Notes: generated by a model from the sequence alone, not told the origin. A stretch of DNA of 64,000 nt from Nannocystis pusilla (GCF_026626665.1 NZ_JAPNKE010000002.1:2233204-2297203); one strand, 5' to 3'; counted from the first letter of the stretch, positions 24,581-36,330 are shown. Numbers and translations are program-made.

Positions 24581-24593
<13 letters not shown>
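23922..24593 (-). CDS. WD40-type propeller, C-terminal piece of the adjacent kinase
   Basis: 223 residues from ATG 24593, but this is probably not an independent gene. It begins just where the upstream kinase frame ends, at a G6 tract (24596-24601), and continues the same beta-propeller: [67 protein letters not shown] (each split by one or two residues). WD40 blades of this kind end in WD and serve as sensor or scaffold. Correcting one base would fuse it to the kinase at 24581-26980. Confidence 0.75.
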
Positions 24594-26980
<2,387 letters not shown>

Positions 26981-27005
26981 CGACGCTCCTCGCGAGCTCG
27001 GCGGC

Positions 27006-28532
27006 TCAGAACGCCATCGGCAGGTCCCACGATTGCAGCGGGAGGTTCGCCAGGTACTTGACCGGCGTGTACCACAGCTTGCCGCTCGGGCTGACCGCGA
27101 CGCGGCCGACGCCGGGCATGGTCTGGAACGGCTCGACCTCGCCGGTGAACGGGGCGACGCGGACCACCTCGAGGCTGGCGAGGCCGGCGTAGACGTGGCC
27201 GGTGAAGGCGTCGTGGGCCAGGCTGGTGACGTCGGACATGAGGTCGACGACGAACTCGGCCTGCTGGGTCTGGGCGTTGAAGCGGTAGAGCGTGCCGCCG
27301 TCGAGCGCGACCAGCAGGTGCACGGGGCTGATGGGCGCGCTGGCGGTGACGCGGGCGTCGAAGGTGAAGACCACGCCCTGGGTGGCGGCGTCGAGGTCGG
27401 CGTCGTTGTACTCGCCGTTCATGGTGCTGTTGCCGACGTAGAGCACGCGGTCCTCGCCCCACGCGAGGCCGTGCGGGCCGGCGTCGGCGGCGTTGCTGCC
27501 GAACGGGCCGTCGCCCTGGGTGACCTGGGCGACGATGACGATCGGCAACGGGCTCATCATGTTCGCCTCGTCGAGCCGCGCGACGCCCTGCGGCGGGTCG
27601 GCCTGACAGCCGCACGCCTGGCAGCAGGTGTAGGTGATGGCGACCTCGCCGAGGCCCTCGACCGGGGTCGGCGGGCTCGGCTCGGCGGCGACCGGGAGGG
27701 CCTCGGTGAGCTGCGGGATCGTCAGCCGGCGCAGCACCTTGACCTCGCCCATGTTGAGGTTGGCGACGCCTGTCCATTGGGTCAGCTCGCCGTCGGGCTT
27801 GAGGCGCCGCACGTAGTCGGGGCCGCTGCGCAAGGTCACCATCCAGGCGTTGCAGTCGTCGGCGAAGTCGATGCCGCCGATCTCGGTCGAGAACGGGCCG
27901 TTGAGCTGCTCGGCGGTCGGCTCCTGGCACTCGACCACGCGCTCGCAGCCGCACAGGGTGCCCCAGCAGTGGCCGTCGTCGGTGCAGGCGACGTCGGAGC
28001 AGGGCGCCAGCGGGACGCAGGCGCCGACGCCGTCGCAGGTGCTGCCTGGCCCGCAGGACAGGTCGGCGCAGGCGGTCTCGGTGCCGGCGAGGGTGCAGGG
28101 ATCCTCGGCGGCGTGGCACTCGCCGCTGATGACGTCGCACACCTGGCCCTCGGGACAGGCGTCCGGGCCCTGGCCCTGGCACGAGGTGACGCACTCGCCG
28201 TCGACGCACTGCTGGTTGGGCTGATCGCAGGCGCCGCAGCCGGGCGCGGTGGTGCTCGAGGTCTGCGCCGGCTCGGTGGTGCCGGTGGTGCCCGTGGTGG
28301 TGGTGGGCTCGGAGGTGGTGGTGCCGGTGGTCGGGACGGCGGTGTCGCTGTCCGTGCCGGTGCCGGTGTCGGGCTCGCCGGTGGTCCCCGGCGTGGCGCC
28401 CGTCGTCATGGTCGTGGTGGCGGTGGCCGGCGCGCCGGTGACCTCGGTGGCGGTGGCGCGGCCGTCGTCGCCGCAGGCGCCGAGCACGAGGCAGGCCGCC
28501 GCGAGCTGCGGCAGCGGAGTCGCAAACTTCAT
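27006..28532 (-). CDS. Large Cys-rich lipoprotein with a propeller-like domain
   Basis: 508 residues. GGAGG 7 nt before the ATG is a clear ribosome site. Lipobox VLGAC, then a Thr/Gly linker to about residue 90. Next a Cys-rich segment (CGACDQPNQQCVDGECVTSC, CPEGQVCDVISGEC) typical of myxobacterial surface lipoproteins. From about 240 a beta-rich region with repeated EVKVLRRLTIP, GLAWGEDRVLYVGNS, AVSPSGKLWYTPVKYL, which looks like an NHL/SMP-30-type propeller; that assignment is weak. Ligand unknown. It lies 25 nt upstream of the kinase start, so they may be co-transcribed. Confidence 0.8.
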   Translation of the reverse strand: MKFATPLPQLAAACLVLGACGDDGRATATEVTGAPATATTTMTTGATPGTTGEPDTGTGTDSDTAVPTTGTTTSEPTTTTGTTGTTEPAQTSSTTAPGCGACDQPNQQCVDGECVTSCQGQGPDACPEGQVCDVISGECHAAEDPCTLAGTETACADLSCGPGSTCDGVGACVPLAPCSDVACTDDGHCWGTLCGCERVVECQEPTAEQLNGPFSTEIGGIDFADDCNAWMVTLRSGPDYVRRLKPDGELTQWTGVANLNMGEVKVLRRLTIPQLTEALPVAAEPSPPTPVEGLGEVAITYTCCQACGCQADPPQGVARLDEANMMSPLPIVIVAQVTQGDGPFGSNAADAGPHGLAWGEDRVLYVGNSTMNGEYNDADLDAATQGVVFTFDARVTASAPISPVHLLVALDGGTLYRFNAQTQQAEFVVDLMSDVTSLAHDAFTGHVYAGLASLEVVRVAPFTGEVEPFQTMPGVGRVAVSPSGKLWYTPVKYLANLPLQSWDLPMAF

Positions 28533-28640
28533 CTAGATCCTCCGAACCCGGGCATGGTAGCCGCGGGCGCCGACCTCGAGGCAAGCGCGCGAGTGAGGCG
28601 AGGACGGTGCGCGGATCGCCGCGCACGCGCGCGGATGCGC

Positions 28641-28833
28641 GAGCGATCGTGACGTCCGGTGATTCGCAGAGCGCCGACGTCGTCGCGCCGACTCGGGCGA
28701 GGGAGCAGGCGCGCGAAGCGTCGTGACGGTGATTCACAGGGCGCCGACGTCGTCGCGGGGCGCCGATGCGGCCGGGATGAGCAGGGGCGAGCGATCGTGC
28801 CGTCGGGGATCGCAGCGCGCCGACGTCGTCGCG
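28641..28833. repeat. Triplicated ~45-bp motif in a gene-free gap
   Basis: Three copies at 28641-28687, 28717-28757 and 28790-28833, each ending GCGCCGACGTCGTCGCG and containing a GTGAT-like or GATCG core, period about 75. Nothing else is seen in 28533-28903. Confidence 0.6.
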
Positions 28834-28903
28834 TGGGGCTCCGCCGACCGGCAGGCGCGTGCCGCGGCGAGGCGGGGGCGCCCGCAGGCGGGGACCGTCG
28901 CGG

Positions 28904-29704
28904 TCAGGGCATCGACTCGACCAGGCGGAGGAACGCGCGGTGATGCGTGAGCGGCAGCATGTGGCCGGCGCCGGGGACGGTGATCGGCTCGGCCCGCGGG
29001 AGGGTGGCCGCGAGCCGCTCGGCGACGGCGCGCGGGGCCGCGGGGCCGTCGTCGCCGGTGACGAGGCGGATCGGACAGGTCACTCGGGCCAGGTCGGCGG
29101 GGACGAAGGGGGCGCCGAAGACCGCCGGGCCGCCGATGAAGTGGCGCTCGCGGGCGCCGGCGACGATGGCCAGCCGATCGGCCTCGGGCAAGAAGTCCCA
29201 CAGCTCCGGGTCGCTCCAGAAGTCGAGGAAGCGGCGCGTGGCGGCTGCGGGATCGCCGGCGAGGACGAGGGCGCGGCACTCGGCCTCGACGGCCTGCACG
29301 GGGGCGAGGGCGGGGTCGTCGGGCGCCAGCAGGCCGAAGGCGACCGGCTCGACGAGCACGAGGTCGCGCACCCGCGCGGGGGCGGTCAGCGCCAGGCTCA
29401 GGGCCAGGACGGCGCCGTAGGAGTGGCCGACGACGCGGGCGGGGCCGCCGAGGACGTCGAGCAGGGCGAGCAGGACCGCGACCTGGCGCTCGAGCAAGGT
29501 CTCGGGGGACATGTCCTCGGGGCAAGGCGTGTGGCCGTGGCCGTAGAGGTCGGGCGCGGCGACGGACCAGCGCGGGGCGAGGGCGGCGAGGGCCCGCTCC
29601 CACTGCACGCCGCTGCTGGCGCCGGCGTGCAGCAAGAGCAGGGCGGGGCCGCTGCCGGCGTGGCGGTAGAAGGTGACGGCGCGGTCGGCGTGGAGGTGCG
29701 GCAC
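28904..29704 (-). CDS. Alpha/beta hydrolase
   Basis: 266 residues from GTG 29704. Standard fold: LLLLHAGASSGVQWERAL (oxyanion loop), APDLYGHGHTP, GHSYGAVLALSLAL (nucleophile Ser in G-H-S-Y-G), VTGDDGPAAP, GAGHMLPLTHH (catalytic His). Cytoplasmic; substrate unknown. The loop CPEDMSPETLLERQ coincides with a GGACATGTCC repeat copy near 29509. Two intact palindromes separate it from the ABC ATPase upstream, so co-transcription is doubtful. Confidence 0.85.
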   Translation of the reverse strand: MPHLHADRAVTFYRHAGSGPALLLLHAGASSGVQWERALAALAPRWSVAAPDLYGHGHTPCPEDMSPETLLERQVAVLLALLDVLGGPARVVGHSYGAVLALSLALTAPARVRDLVLVEPVAFGLLAPDDPALAPVQAVEAECRALVLAGDPAAATRRFLDFWSDPELWDFLPEADRLAIVAGARERHFIGGPAVFGAPFVPADLARVTCPIRLVTGDDGPAAPRAVAERLAATLPRAEPITVPGAGHMLPLTHHRAFLRLVESMP

Positions 29705-29726
29705 GGGCGGGCTCGGAGATAAATGA

Positions 29727-29778
29727 TGGGACAGGTTCCAATGAACATGTGCGAACGGACATGTCTTTCGGGTCATGC
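29727..29778. repeat. Palindromic GGACATG-family cluster
   Basis: GGGACAGGTTCCAATGAACATGT (in two parts: GGGACAGG and TGAACATGT), CGGACATGTC, GGGTCATG within 52 nt. Fills the gap between the ABC ATPase stop and the hydrolase start and overlaps the ATPase stop codon. Confidence 0.75.
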
Positions 29779-30405
29779 GGCGACGGGGCGGCCGAGCTCG
29801 AGCACGCGGGCGCCGCCGAGGGCGGCGATGTCCTCGGGGTCGTGGGCGGACAGGACCAGGCCGACGCCGCGGGCGCGGGCGGCCACGAGGGCGGCGATCA
29901 GGGCCCCGCGGGCCTCGCGGTCGAGGCCGGCGAACGGCTCGTCGAGGACGTAGAGGACGCCGTCGCCGAGGGTGAGCGCGGCGGCGACGAGGCGCTTGCG
30001 CATGCCGAGGCTGTAGGTGGTGGCGAGGTGGTCGATGGCGGGGCCGAGGTCGGCGAGGGCGATCACGCGCTCGCGGCCGAGCGGCTCGCGGAACACGCCG
30101 GCGTAGAACTCGACGAGCTCGCGGCCGGTGAGGCCCTGCGGGACCTCGACCTCCTGCGGGAGGTAGCGCAGGGCAGCGCGCGCGGCGAGCGGGGCGCCGC
30201 GCAGGTCGTGACCGCCGAGGACGACGCGGCCGGCGTCGGGGATCACGCCGCCGGTGAGGCAGCCGATCAGGGTCGACTTGCCGGCGCCGTTGGGGCCGAC
30301 GAGCACGAGGACCTCGCCGGCGTCGAGGTCGAGGTCGAGCTGGTCGAACAGACAGGTCGTGCCGTAGCGCTTGGTCAGGCCGCGGGCGACGAGGGGGGCG
30401 GTCAT
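29773..30405 (-). CDS. ABC transporter ATP-binding protein
   Basis: 210 residues, a compact single ATPase domain. Walker A LVGPNGAGKST, Q-loop LRYLPQEV, signature-like YSLGMRKRLVAAAL (weak LSGGQ, as in some heme and drug ABC-2 exporters), Walker B LYVLDEPFAGLD, H-loop LSAHDP. No permease lies beside it, so its partner must be elsewhere. TACACT (complement of 30413-30418) ends 7 nt before the ATG and no Shine-Dalgarno is seen. Confidence 0.88.
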   Translation of the reverse strand: MTAPLVARGLTKRYGTTCLFDQLDLDLDAGEVLVLVGPNGAGKSTLIGCLTGGVIPDAGRVVLGGHDLRGAPLAARAALRYLPQEVEVPQGLTGRELVEFYAGVFREPLGRERVIALADLGPAIDHLATTYSLGMRKRLVAAALTLGDGVLYVLDEPFAGLDREARGALIAALVAARARGVGLVLSAHDPEDIAALGGARVLELGRPVAA

Positions 30406-30418
30406 GCGCGGCAGTGTA

Positions 30419-31212
30419 GCGCCGCGGACGGCGCCGTGGGGGCCGACGAGGGCGGGGCGAGCGCGACGCCGGGCGAACGTGAGGTCGGCGACCCGGCGAG
30501 CACGGGCAGGGGCGCACCGCTCCGAGCGTCCGGGCGCGACGAACGCCCCGGCGTGCTCGGAGCCGGCGGGAGGGCTCGCGTCGACCTCGCGCAGGGCCGC
30601 GGGTCGTCGCGGCGAATGACGGCAGGAGCCGGCGCGTGGCCGGGCCGCCGCGGGTCATGGCAATGATCACAGGCGGTCCTTGTAATCCGGGGCACAGGTG
30701 TCGGTGCATCTCGACAATGTGCATACGACCGCCTTCCGCGGCGCCCAGGCTGGGCCTTCGTGGCAGGCGGTGGGCCGGGTGTGGCGCGGCGCAACGTTCG
30801 GGCGATTGCCCGGCGCGGCTCTCACCGCATACTTTCGCCGGCGCCGCGCGCGGATCTCTGGGCGGCCGCAGCGCGAGGTCGGGGAGGTGATCCAGGTTGC
30901 TCGCTCGTATCGGCGCAGCTGCGACGTGCCGGTGCGCGTCGGATCGGGGACGCGGCCGACGGGGCGCGGACACGGCAGCGACGCGTGGGTGTAGGTCGAA
31001 CGGACGCCACGAGCATGAAGTCGTGGGCGTCGGCGAGGCGGTAAGCGCAGCGAGGCGGCGGCCGGGCGCGGGGCGGGGACGAGAGGGCCGCTGCGAGCCG
31101 CCGCGCTGTGGGCCGCAGCAAGATCCGCGATTGCCTCGCTCCTCCGTGGTCCCACATTGCGCGACGGTGCGGCACGTGGGCAAGTCGCGGGCCGCCGGAA
31201 ACGAGGAATGCG
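30419..31212. other. Gene-free stretch
   Basis: About 790 nt between the divergent ABC ATPase and Cys-rich protein genes. All frames are Arg/Pro/Ala-rich with no signal peptide, domain or ribosome site. No repeat or hairpin stands out. Confidence 0.5.
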
Positions 31213-31485
31213 ATGCTATGGAATCAGATCGGAAGTCTCGTCGGGAGTTTGGCGTTAGCGATCCCTTTTGTTCAGCCCTGTAATCCCGACACCGGACCGG
31301 GGGTCGACCCCGAGGGGCTGCCCGTCGGCGAGCAGCCGTGTTGCGAGGTGTCGCAGGCGCCGGCGTGCGACGAGCCGGAGGTCGTCGAGTGCGTGTGCGA
31401 GCGCGACGCGTATTGCTGCGAGACCGAGTGGGACTCGACCTGCGTCAGTCAGGCCGACGAATTCTGCGACGGGCAGTGCGCGTAG
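31213..31485 (+). CDS. Small secreted Cys-rich protein
   Basis: 90 residues; GAGG lies about 8 nt before ATG 31213. Hydrophobic N-terminus (IGSLVGSLALAIPFVQP) then a Cys-rich domain: CCEVSQAPACDEPEVVECVC, DAYCCETEWDSTCVSQADEFC. This CCE...C...VC...YCC...WD...C pattern recurs in exported proteins of myxobacteria and planctomycetes, usually as a module of larger proteins; here it stands alone. Function unknown. Convergent with the spermidine synthase-like gene with a 48-nt gap that lacks the palindromic repeat. Confidence 0.8.
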   Translation: MLWNQIGSLVGSLALAIPFVQPCNPDTGPGVDPEGLPVGEQPCCEVSQAPACDEPEVVECVCERDAYCCETEWDSTCVSQADEFCDGQCA

Positions 31486-31533
31486 AGCATTGCGAAGGGC
31501 GTGGGATCGACGAGCGCCGCGACCCGCTGCGGC

Positions 31534-33837
31534 TCACTTGAGGACGGCGAACAGGTTGCTGTAATCGTCGGTCCACATGCGGAGGTCGGTCGAGACGCCG
31601 CTGAGGTCGCCCTGGCGGGTCTTGACCAGCGGGTCGTCGAGGAACGCCTGGTTGCGGGTGAGCAGGCCCCAGTCGGCCGCGTAGACGCCGCGCGGGTCGT
31701 CGCTGAAGTTCTCGATCCAGACGAAGCTCCACTCGAAGTGCTGCGCGAACTGCTTGAGCACCGGGCGGATGTCGACGTGCCGGTTGCTCATGTTGGCGGC
31801 GAGGATGCCGTCGGGCTTCAGGTGGCGGAAGTAGGTGACGAACGCCTCGCGGGTGAGCAGGTGCATCGGGATGGCGTCGCTGCTGAAGGCGTCGAGGATC
31901 AGGACGTCGTAGGCCTGATCGGGCTCGCGCTCGAGCGAGAGGCGGCCGTCGCCGAGCACGACCTCGGTCCTGGCCTCGGTGCGATCGAAGTAGGTGAAGT
32001 ACTCGCGGCTGAGCGGCTCGACCTCGGGGTCGATCTCGTAGATCCGGATGCTGTCGCCCGGGCGGCCGTAGGTCAGCAGGGTGCCGGAGCCGAGGCCGAG
32101 GAGGCCGATCTTGAGCGGCTCGCCGAGCTTGCGCTTGGGGTGGCGCGTCAGCGCGGTGCCGATGCCGCTCTCCTCGGCGAAGTACGAGTTGTGCCACATC
32201 TGCCGCTCGCGGTCGCGGTACTGGAAGCCGTGGTTGATGGCGCCGTGGAACAGGATCCGCCGCGCCTGCAGCGGATCGTGGGTGTAGCGGTCGGAGACCC
32301 GCAGGACGCCGAAGAAGCCGCGCTCGATCGTCAGCGCCTCCTTGGTGCGGTAGCGGGCCTCGATCCCGAGGTTGACCGCGAGCAGGACGATGGCGGCGAC
32401 CGGCAGCAGCCAGGCCAGGCGGGCCCGGCCGTGGTTGACGCGGGCGCCGTCGTCGACCCACCGGGCGCCGGCGGGGCTGTCCTGCGGGACATGGCCGGAA
32501 GGACCTGTCTGAACGCGCAGGCTCCACAGGAACCCGAACAGCAGCATGCACAGCAGGGCGCCGGCGAGCGGGCCGATGTAGCGGAACGAGTCGGGGCTCT
32601 CGCTCTGGATCCGCCACAGGGTGTAGGCGACGGCCGCGGCGCCGGCGAGGACGATGGCGGAGACGGGGCGGCCGCGCAGCTCGAGCCGCTGGTCGCGGCG
32701 GAAGGCGTACAGGACCAGCAGCGAGGTGGCGACGAGGCCGATGTGCAGCTCGTAATAGGCGGAGAACAGCAGCGGGGCGATCGCGCCGACGAACACGCCG
32801 CCGAGCGCGCCGCCGACCGAGAGCGCGAGGTAGAAGGCGGTGAGGTGACGCGGGTGCGGGCGGAGACGGTACAGCTCGCCGTGGCAGACCATCGCGTAAA
32901 TGAAGATCGCGGCGCAGTAGACCAGGGCCTGCTGCTCGATGCCGGCGTCGGCGCCCGCGAGCATGAGGCCGACCACGCCGGCGGTGGCGCCGACGAACAG
33001 CGGGTAGAACAGGACCCGCGGGTACCAGCGCTCGGACGAGAAGCAGAGGATGAAGCTCAGCAGGTAGAGCGCGAGCGGGATGACCCATAGGAACGGGACG
33101 CTGGCGACGTCGATCGCCATCTGGTTGGTCATCGCCAGCAGCATGATCGAGGCGCAGGCCCCGAGCGCGACCCACACGGCCCGCAGGCCCCAGGTCGGCG
33201 CCGGGACGGCGGAGGCGTCGCCGGCGGGCCGCTCGGCGGCCCGGCCGGCCCCGGCCGCGCGCGTGGTCTGCACCGCGATCGCGCCGCACAGCAGGCAGAA
33301 GCCGGCGAAGCCGAAGAACCATAGCGAGGCCTGAGTGACCGAGCCGAGCCGCGGCTCGACGAGGAACGGGAAGGTCAGGAGGCCCAGCAGCGAGCCGATG
33401 TTCGACAGGGCGTAGAGAGGATAGGGCGAGCGCGACGGGTGCAGCCGCGAGAACCACGCCTGCACGAGCGAGCCGGTGGTCGACAGGGCGAAGTACGGCA
33501 GGCCCACGCTGACCGTCAGCACGAGCAAGATCTGCAGCAGCGGGACGCCGTCTCCTTCGGGCTTGTAACCTTCGGGCGGGAAGATGGTCGGCGCGCTGGC
33601 GAGGACCGCCGCCGCGAGCACGCCCAGGTGCACGAGGCCCTGGCGACGCGCCGGCAGGGCGATCACTGCGTGCGCGTACGCATAGCCGGCCAGCAGCAGG
33701 ACCTGAAAGAACAGCATGCACGTGGTCCACACCGCAGGCGTGCCGCCGAACCAGGGGAGGATGATCTTGCCGATCAGAGGCTGGACCTGGAACAGGAGGA
33801 ATGCGCTGAGGAAGATGGTGAGGGCGAAGAGCAGCAC
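31534..33837 (-). CDS. Spermidine synthase-like methyltransferase with N-terminal membrane domain
   Basis: 767 residues from GTG 33837. About 12 transmembrane helices fill residues 1-480 (LLFALTIFLSAFLLFQVQPL, then IGKIILPWFGG, the typical opening of fused spermidine-synthase-like proteins). The cytosolic C-terminal part is a Rossmann aminopropyltransferase-like fold: IGLLGLGSGTLLTYG, IRIYEIDPEVEPLS, EVVLGDGRLSL, YDVLILDAFSSDAIPMHLLT. True polyamine synthase activity is not assured in this fused class. Near residue 445 a loop (TGPSGHVPQDSPAGARW) is encoded by two palindromic repeat copies (32478-32510), as if the repeat had inserted in frame between two membrane helices. Confidence 0.88.
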   Translation of the reverse strand: MLLFALTIFLSAFLLFQVQPLIGKIILPWFGGTPAVWTTCMLFFQVLLLAGYAYAHAVIALPARRQGLVHLGVLAAAVLASAPTIFPPEGYKPEGDGVPLLQILLVLTVSVGLPYFALSTTGSLVQAWFSRLHPSRSPYPLYALSNIGSLLGLLTFPFLVEPRLGSVTQASLWFFGFAGFCLLCGAIAVQTTRAAGAGRAAERPAGDASAVPAPTWGLRAVWVALGACASIMLLAMTNQMAIDVASVPFLWVIPLALYLLSFILCFSSERWYPRVLFYPLFVGATAGVVGLMLAGADAGIEQQALVYCAAIFIYAMVCHGELYRLRPHPRHLTAFYLALSVGGALGGVFVGAIAPLLFSAYYELHIGLVATSLLVLYAFRRDQRLELRGRPVSAIVLAGAAAVAYTLWRIQSESPDSFRYIGPLAGALLCMLLFGFLWSLRVQTGPSGHVPQDSPAGARWVDDGARVNHGRARLAWLLPVAAIVLLAVNLGIEARYRTKEALTIERGFFGVLRVSDRYTHDPLQARRILFHGAINHGFQYRDRERQMWHNSYFAEESGIGTALTRHPKRKLGEPLKIGLLGLGSGTLLTYGRPGDSIRIYEIDPEVEPLSREYFTYFDRTEARTEVVLGDGRLSLEREPDQAYDVLILDAFSSDAIPMHLLTREAFVTYFRHLKPDGILAANMSNRHVDIRPVLKQFAQHFEWSFVWIENFSDDPRGVYAADWGLLTRNQAFLDDPLVKTRQGDLSGVSTDLRMWTDDYSNLFAVLK

Positions 33838-34032
33838 GGGCGTGGGGACGGTGACGTCGCCGCGAGGGTATCACCGGCGCCGGGGGCCGATGTCATGCGG
33901 TTCGGGTCGAAAAGGACGTGTGTCCGCCGCGGGGGCTCGTGGGCCCGCCAGGGTCCGTGCGCCAGCTAACGAGACAGGCGGCGGCGCGAGCGGCGAGGCG
34001 GGACTGGCCTCGGATATAAGGAGGATGCTGCC

Positions 34033-35238
34033 ATGACCCGATTTCGTCGTACCTGCACCCTTCTCGCCACTCTGTTGACCCTCCCCGCGTGCAGTGACGA
34101 CGGCGGGACGTCGAGCGGGGGCTCGACCGCCGGCGTGACGACTGCGCCGACCACGAATAGTACGAACAGCACGAACGGGACGACGACCACCGGCTCGTCC
34201 AATTCGGGCACCGACAGCACGTCGGAGGCCAGCGGCGGCAACAGCGACAGCGACAGCGAGACGGCGGCGCCGACCAGCACCGGGATGGTCGATCCGACCA
34301 CGTCCGGCGGGTTCCCCAAGCTCGACGTCGGCGTCGAGGAGACCACCGACGGCGTGACCACCGACGGCGACGAGATGGGCTGTCGCAAGGTCGACTTCCT
34401 GTTCATCATCGACAACTCGGGGTCGATGAGCGACGAGCAACAATCGCTGATCGACAGCTTCCCCGGCTTCATCTCGGCGATCCAGAGCCAGCTCGACGAG
34501 GCCCAGGACTATCACATCATGGTGATCGACACCGACCCGTGGGTGTTCGGCGGCTGCAACCTGATCTGCCCGCTGTTCGGCAACACCTGCCCGGTGGCCG
34601 GCCTCGATTACACGTGCGGCACGCCGCCGCTCGAATGCGAGGACGTGCTCGGGGCCGGCGTGACCCACCCGCGCGGCCTGCAGTCGAGCTCGAAGGACTG
34701 CAACTTCTCGACCGGCTTCCGCTACATGGACGTGACCGAGCCCGACCTCACGTCGACGTTCGCCTGCGCGGCCCAGGTCGGCACCGGCTCGACCTCCGAC
34801 CCGGAGCGACCGATGGAGGCGATGGTCCAGGCGGTCGCCCCGACCGGCCCGGCGTTCGAGTGCAACACCGGCTTCCTGCGCAAGGACGCGATCCTGGTCG
34901 TCACCATCGTCACCGACGAGGACGACAACTTCGGCGACGGCTCGGCCGGCAACGCGGCCGGCTGGAAGGCGTCGCTGGTGGCCGCGAAGAAGGGCGACGA
35001 GAAGGCGCTGGTGGTGCTCGGCCTCTACGGCGACAACGACCAGCCGAACGGCATCTGCGGGCCGCTGGTCGACAGCTCCGGCGCCGAGCCGAGCCCGCGG
35101 ATCCGCGAGTTCGTCGAGTCGTTCGGCGATCAGGGCATCTCGGGCAGCGTCTGCGCGCCCAGCTACGACTCGTTCTTCTCGGAGGCGGTCGGCCTCATCG
35201 CCCAGACGTGCGACGATTTCGTGCCCCCGCCGATGTGA
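34033..35238 (+). CDS. VWA-domain lipoprotein
   Basis: 401 residues with AAGGAGG upstream of the ATG. Lipobox TLPAC, a long Thr/Ser/Asn linker (to about 115), then a von Willebrand A fold: DFLFIIDNSGSMSDEQ with a complete MIDAS motif at about 127-131, SFPGFISAIQSQL, HIMVIDTDPW, ILVVTIVTDEDDNFGDG. Cys-rich insertions (CNLICPLFGNTC) are typical of myxobacterial members. Surface-anchored, metal-dependent protein-binding role inferred from the family. A palindromic cluster starts 12 nt after the stop. Confidence 0.9.
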   Translation: MTRFRRTCTLLATLLTLPACSDDGGTSSGGSTAGVTTAPTTNSTNSTNGTTTTGSSNSGTDSTSEASGGNSDSDSETAAPTSTGMVDPTTSGGFPKLDVGVEETTDGVTTDGDEMGCRKVDFLFIIDNSGSMSDEQQSLIDSFPGFISAIQSQLDEAQDYHIMVIDTDPWVFGGCNLICPLFGNTCPVAGLDYTCGTPPLECEDVLGAGVTHPRGLQSSSKDCNFSTGFRYMDVTEPDLTSTFACAAQVGTGSTSDPERPMEAMVQAVAPTGPAFECNTGFLRKDAILVVTIVTDEDDNFGDGSAGNAAGWKASLVAAKKGDEKALVVLGLYGDNDQPNGICGPLVDSSGAEPSPRIREFVESFGDQGISGSVCAPSYDSFFSEAVGLIAQTCDDFVPPPM

Positions 35239-35249
35239 TGTGATTGGGC

Positions 35250-35310
35250 CGTAAGGACATGTTCCCGGGGGCATGTCCCGGAGCATGTCCTCGGGGACAT
35301 GCTCGAAGGA
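35250..35310. repeat. Palindromic GGACATG-family cluster
   Basis: AAGGACATGTTCCCGGGGG, GCATGTCCCGGAGCATGTCC, TCGGGGACATGCTCGAAGGA: four half-sites in alternating orientation over 61 nt, directly after the VWA lipoprotein stop. Also in this gap is a short open frame 35423-35476 (MTRPGDPLQARERAATE) that may be the true N-terminus of the next gene if one base is wrong at 35474. Confidence 0.75.
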
Positions 35311-35480
35311 GAGGGTCGCGAGCCGACGCCCGACCGCCGGGGTCGGCCGGGTCGGCGCCGAGCGCACAGGCCGGGGCGTCGGCGACAGGCCGAAGCCGGG
35401 CGAGTACAATCCGCCGACCTCGATGACGCGACCCGGTGACCCCCTGCAGGCGCGCGAGCGCGCGGCGACGGAGTGAGGCG

Positions 35481-36091
35481 GTGGACTTCGTCCTGCCGGA
35501 GCGGCCGATCCGCATGCGCCTCCTCGCCGGGCGCGGCCACTACGAGGCGGTGATCCCGGCGCTCCGCTCGGCGCGCACGAGCGTGTGGATCGCCACCGCG
35601 AGTTGAAGGAGCTGCTGGTCGAGGACCCGCGGGCGACGGCCCGCTCGCGCAGCCGCTTCCACTCGGTGCTCGAGGTGTTCAGCGCGCTGGCCCAACAGAA
35701 GGTGGAGCTGCGGATCTTGCACGCAGCGCCGCCGTCAGGGCCGTTCCGCCGCAGCTTCGACCGCCGCTCGCGGCTGTACAAGGGCGGGCTGGAGCTGCGC
35801 CAGTGCCCGCGCGTACACCTCAAGACGGTCATCATCGACGGCCGCCTGTGCTACCTCGGCAGCGCCAACTGGACGGGGGCAGGGCTCGGCGCGAAGGGCG
35901 AGGGCCGCCGCAACTTCGAAATCGGGATGCTCACCGAGGACGAGGACGTGATCGACCAGGTGCAGGCGATGTACGAGGCGATCTGGAGCGGTCGCATGTG
36001 CAAGGCCTGCAAGCTGCGCAACTCGGGCTGCGAGGCGCCGCTCGACCTGGCGACGCGCCCGGTCGCGCTCAAGCCGAAGCGAGCCCCGTAG
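35481..36091 (+). CDS. Phospholipase D-like protein (frameshifted)
   Basis: From GTG 35481 the frame reads DFVLPERPIRMRLLAGRGHYEAVIPALRSARTSVWIATA and hits TGA near 35606. The next frame continues LKELLVEDPRATARSRSRFHSVLEV, and later VHLKTVIIDGRLCYLGSANWTGAG, the HxK-x4-D motif of the PLD superfamily with the following GSANWT. One missing T in GAGTTGAAGG would restore a continuous gene of about 203 codons. Only one HKD motif is present, so it would act as a dimer or be a single-motif nuclease-type PLD. Substrate unknown. Confidence 0.75.
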
Positions 36092-36178
36092 AAGCCGTTC
36101 GACGGCCGCCATGGTGTGGCTTCGACCCGCGTCCGCGAGCGCCCGGATGAGCCGTTCGCAGGCCCGCGCTCGAGGTCC

Positions 36179-36330
36179 CTACGTCTGCTCGAGCGCGTAC
36201 GACACGTACACCGCGCGGGAAATCGCGACCCATCTCTCCTGCCGGAACGACTCGTCGAGCAGCCCATCGGACAGGTCGTAGTCGAGTTCGAGTAAGTCTT
36301 CCGCGAGGCTGACTGTGGGGCGCGGACGTT
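36179..36330 (-). pseudogene. Short gene remnant
   Basis: The last about 48 codons of a minus-strand frame are protein-like (VSLAEDLLELDYDLSDGLLD, then ESFRQERWVAISRAVYVSYALEQT, split here), with normal acidic/hydrophobic balance. Upstream the frame becomes Arg/Ser/Pro text with no start signal. It may be the 3' end of a decayed or frameshifted gene. Nothing else is seen in 36092-36446 except the promoter of the next gene. Confidence 0.4.

Noticed and set aside
30698..30994. Plus-strand 98-codon frame in the gap before the Cys-rich protein
   Set aside because: Composition is like random GC-rich DNA; no signal peptide, domain or ribosome site.
35423..35476. Short peptide gene before the PLD gene
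   Set aside because: 17 codons; more likely the shifted N-terminus of PLD than an independent gene, though TACAAT lies 12 nt upstream.
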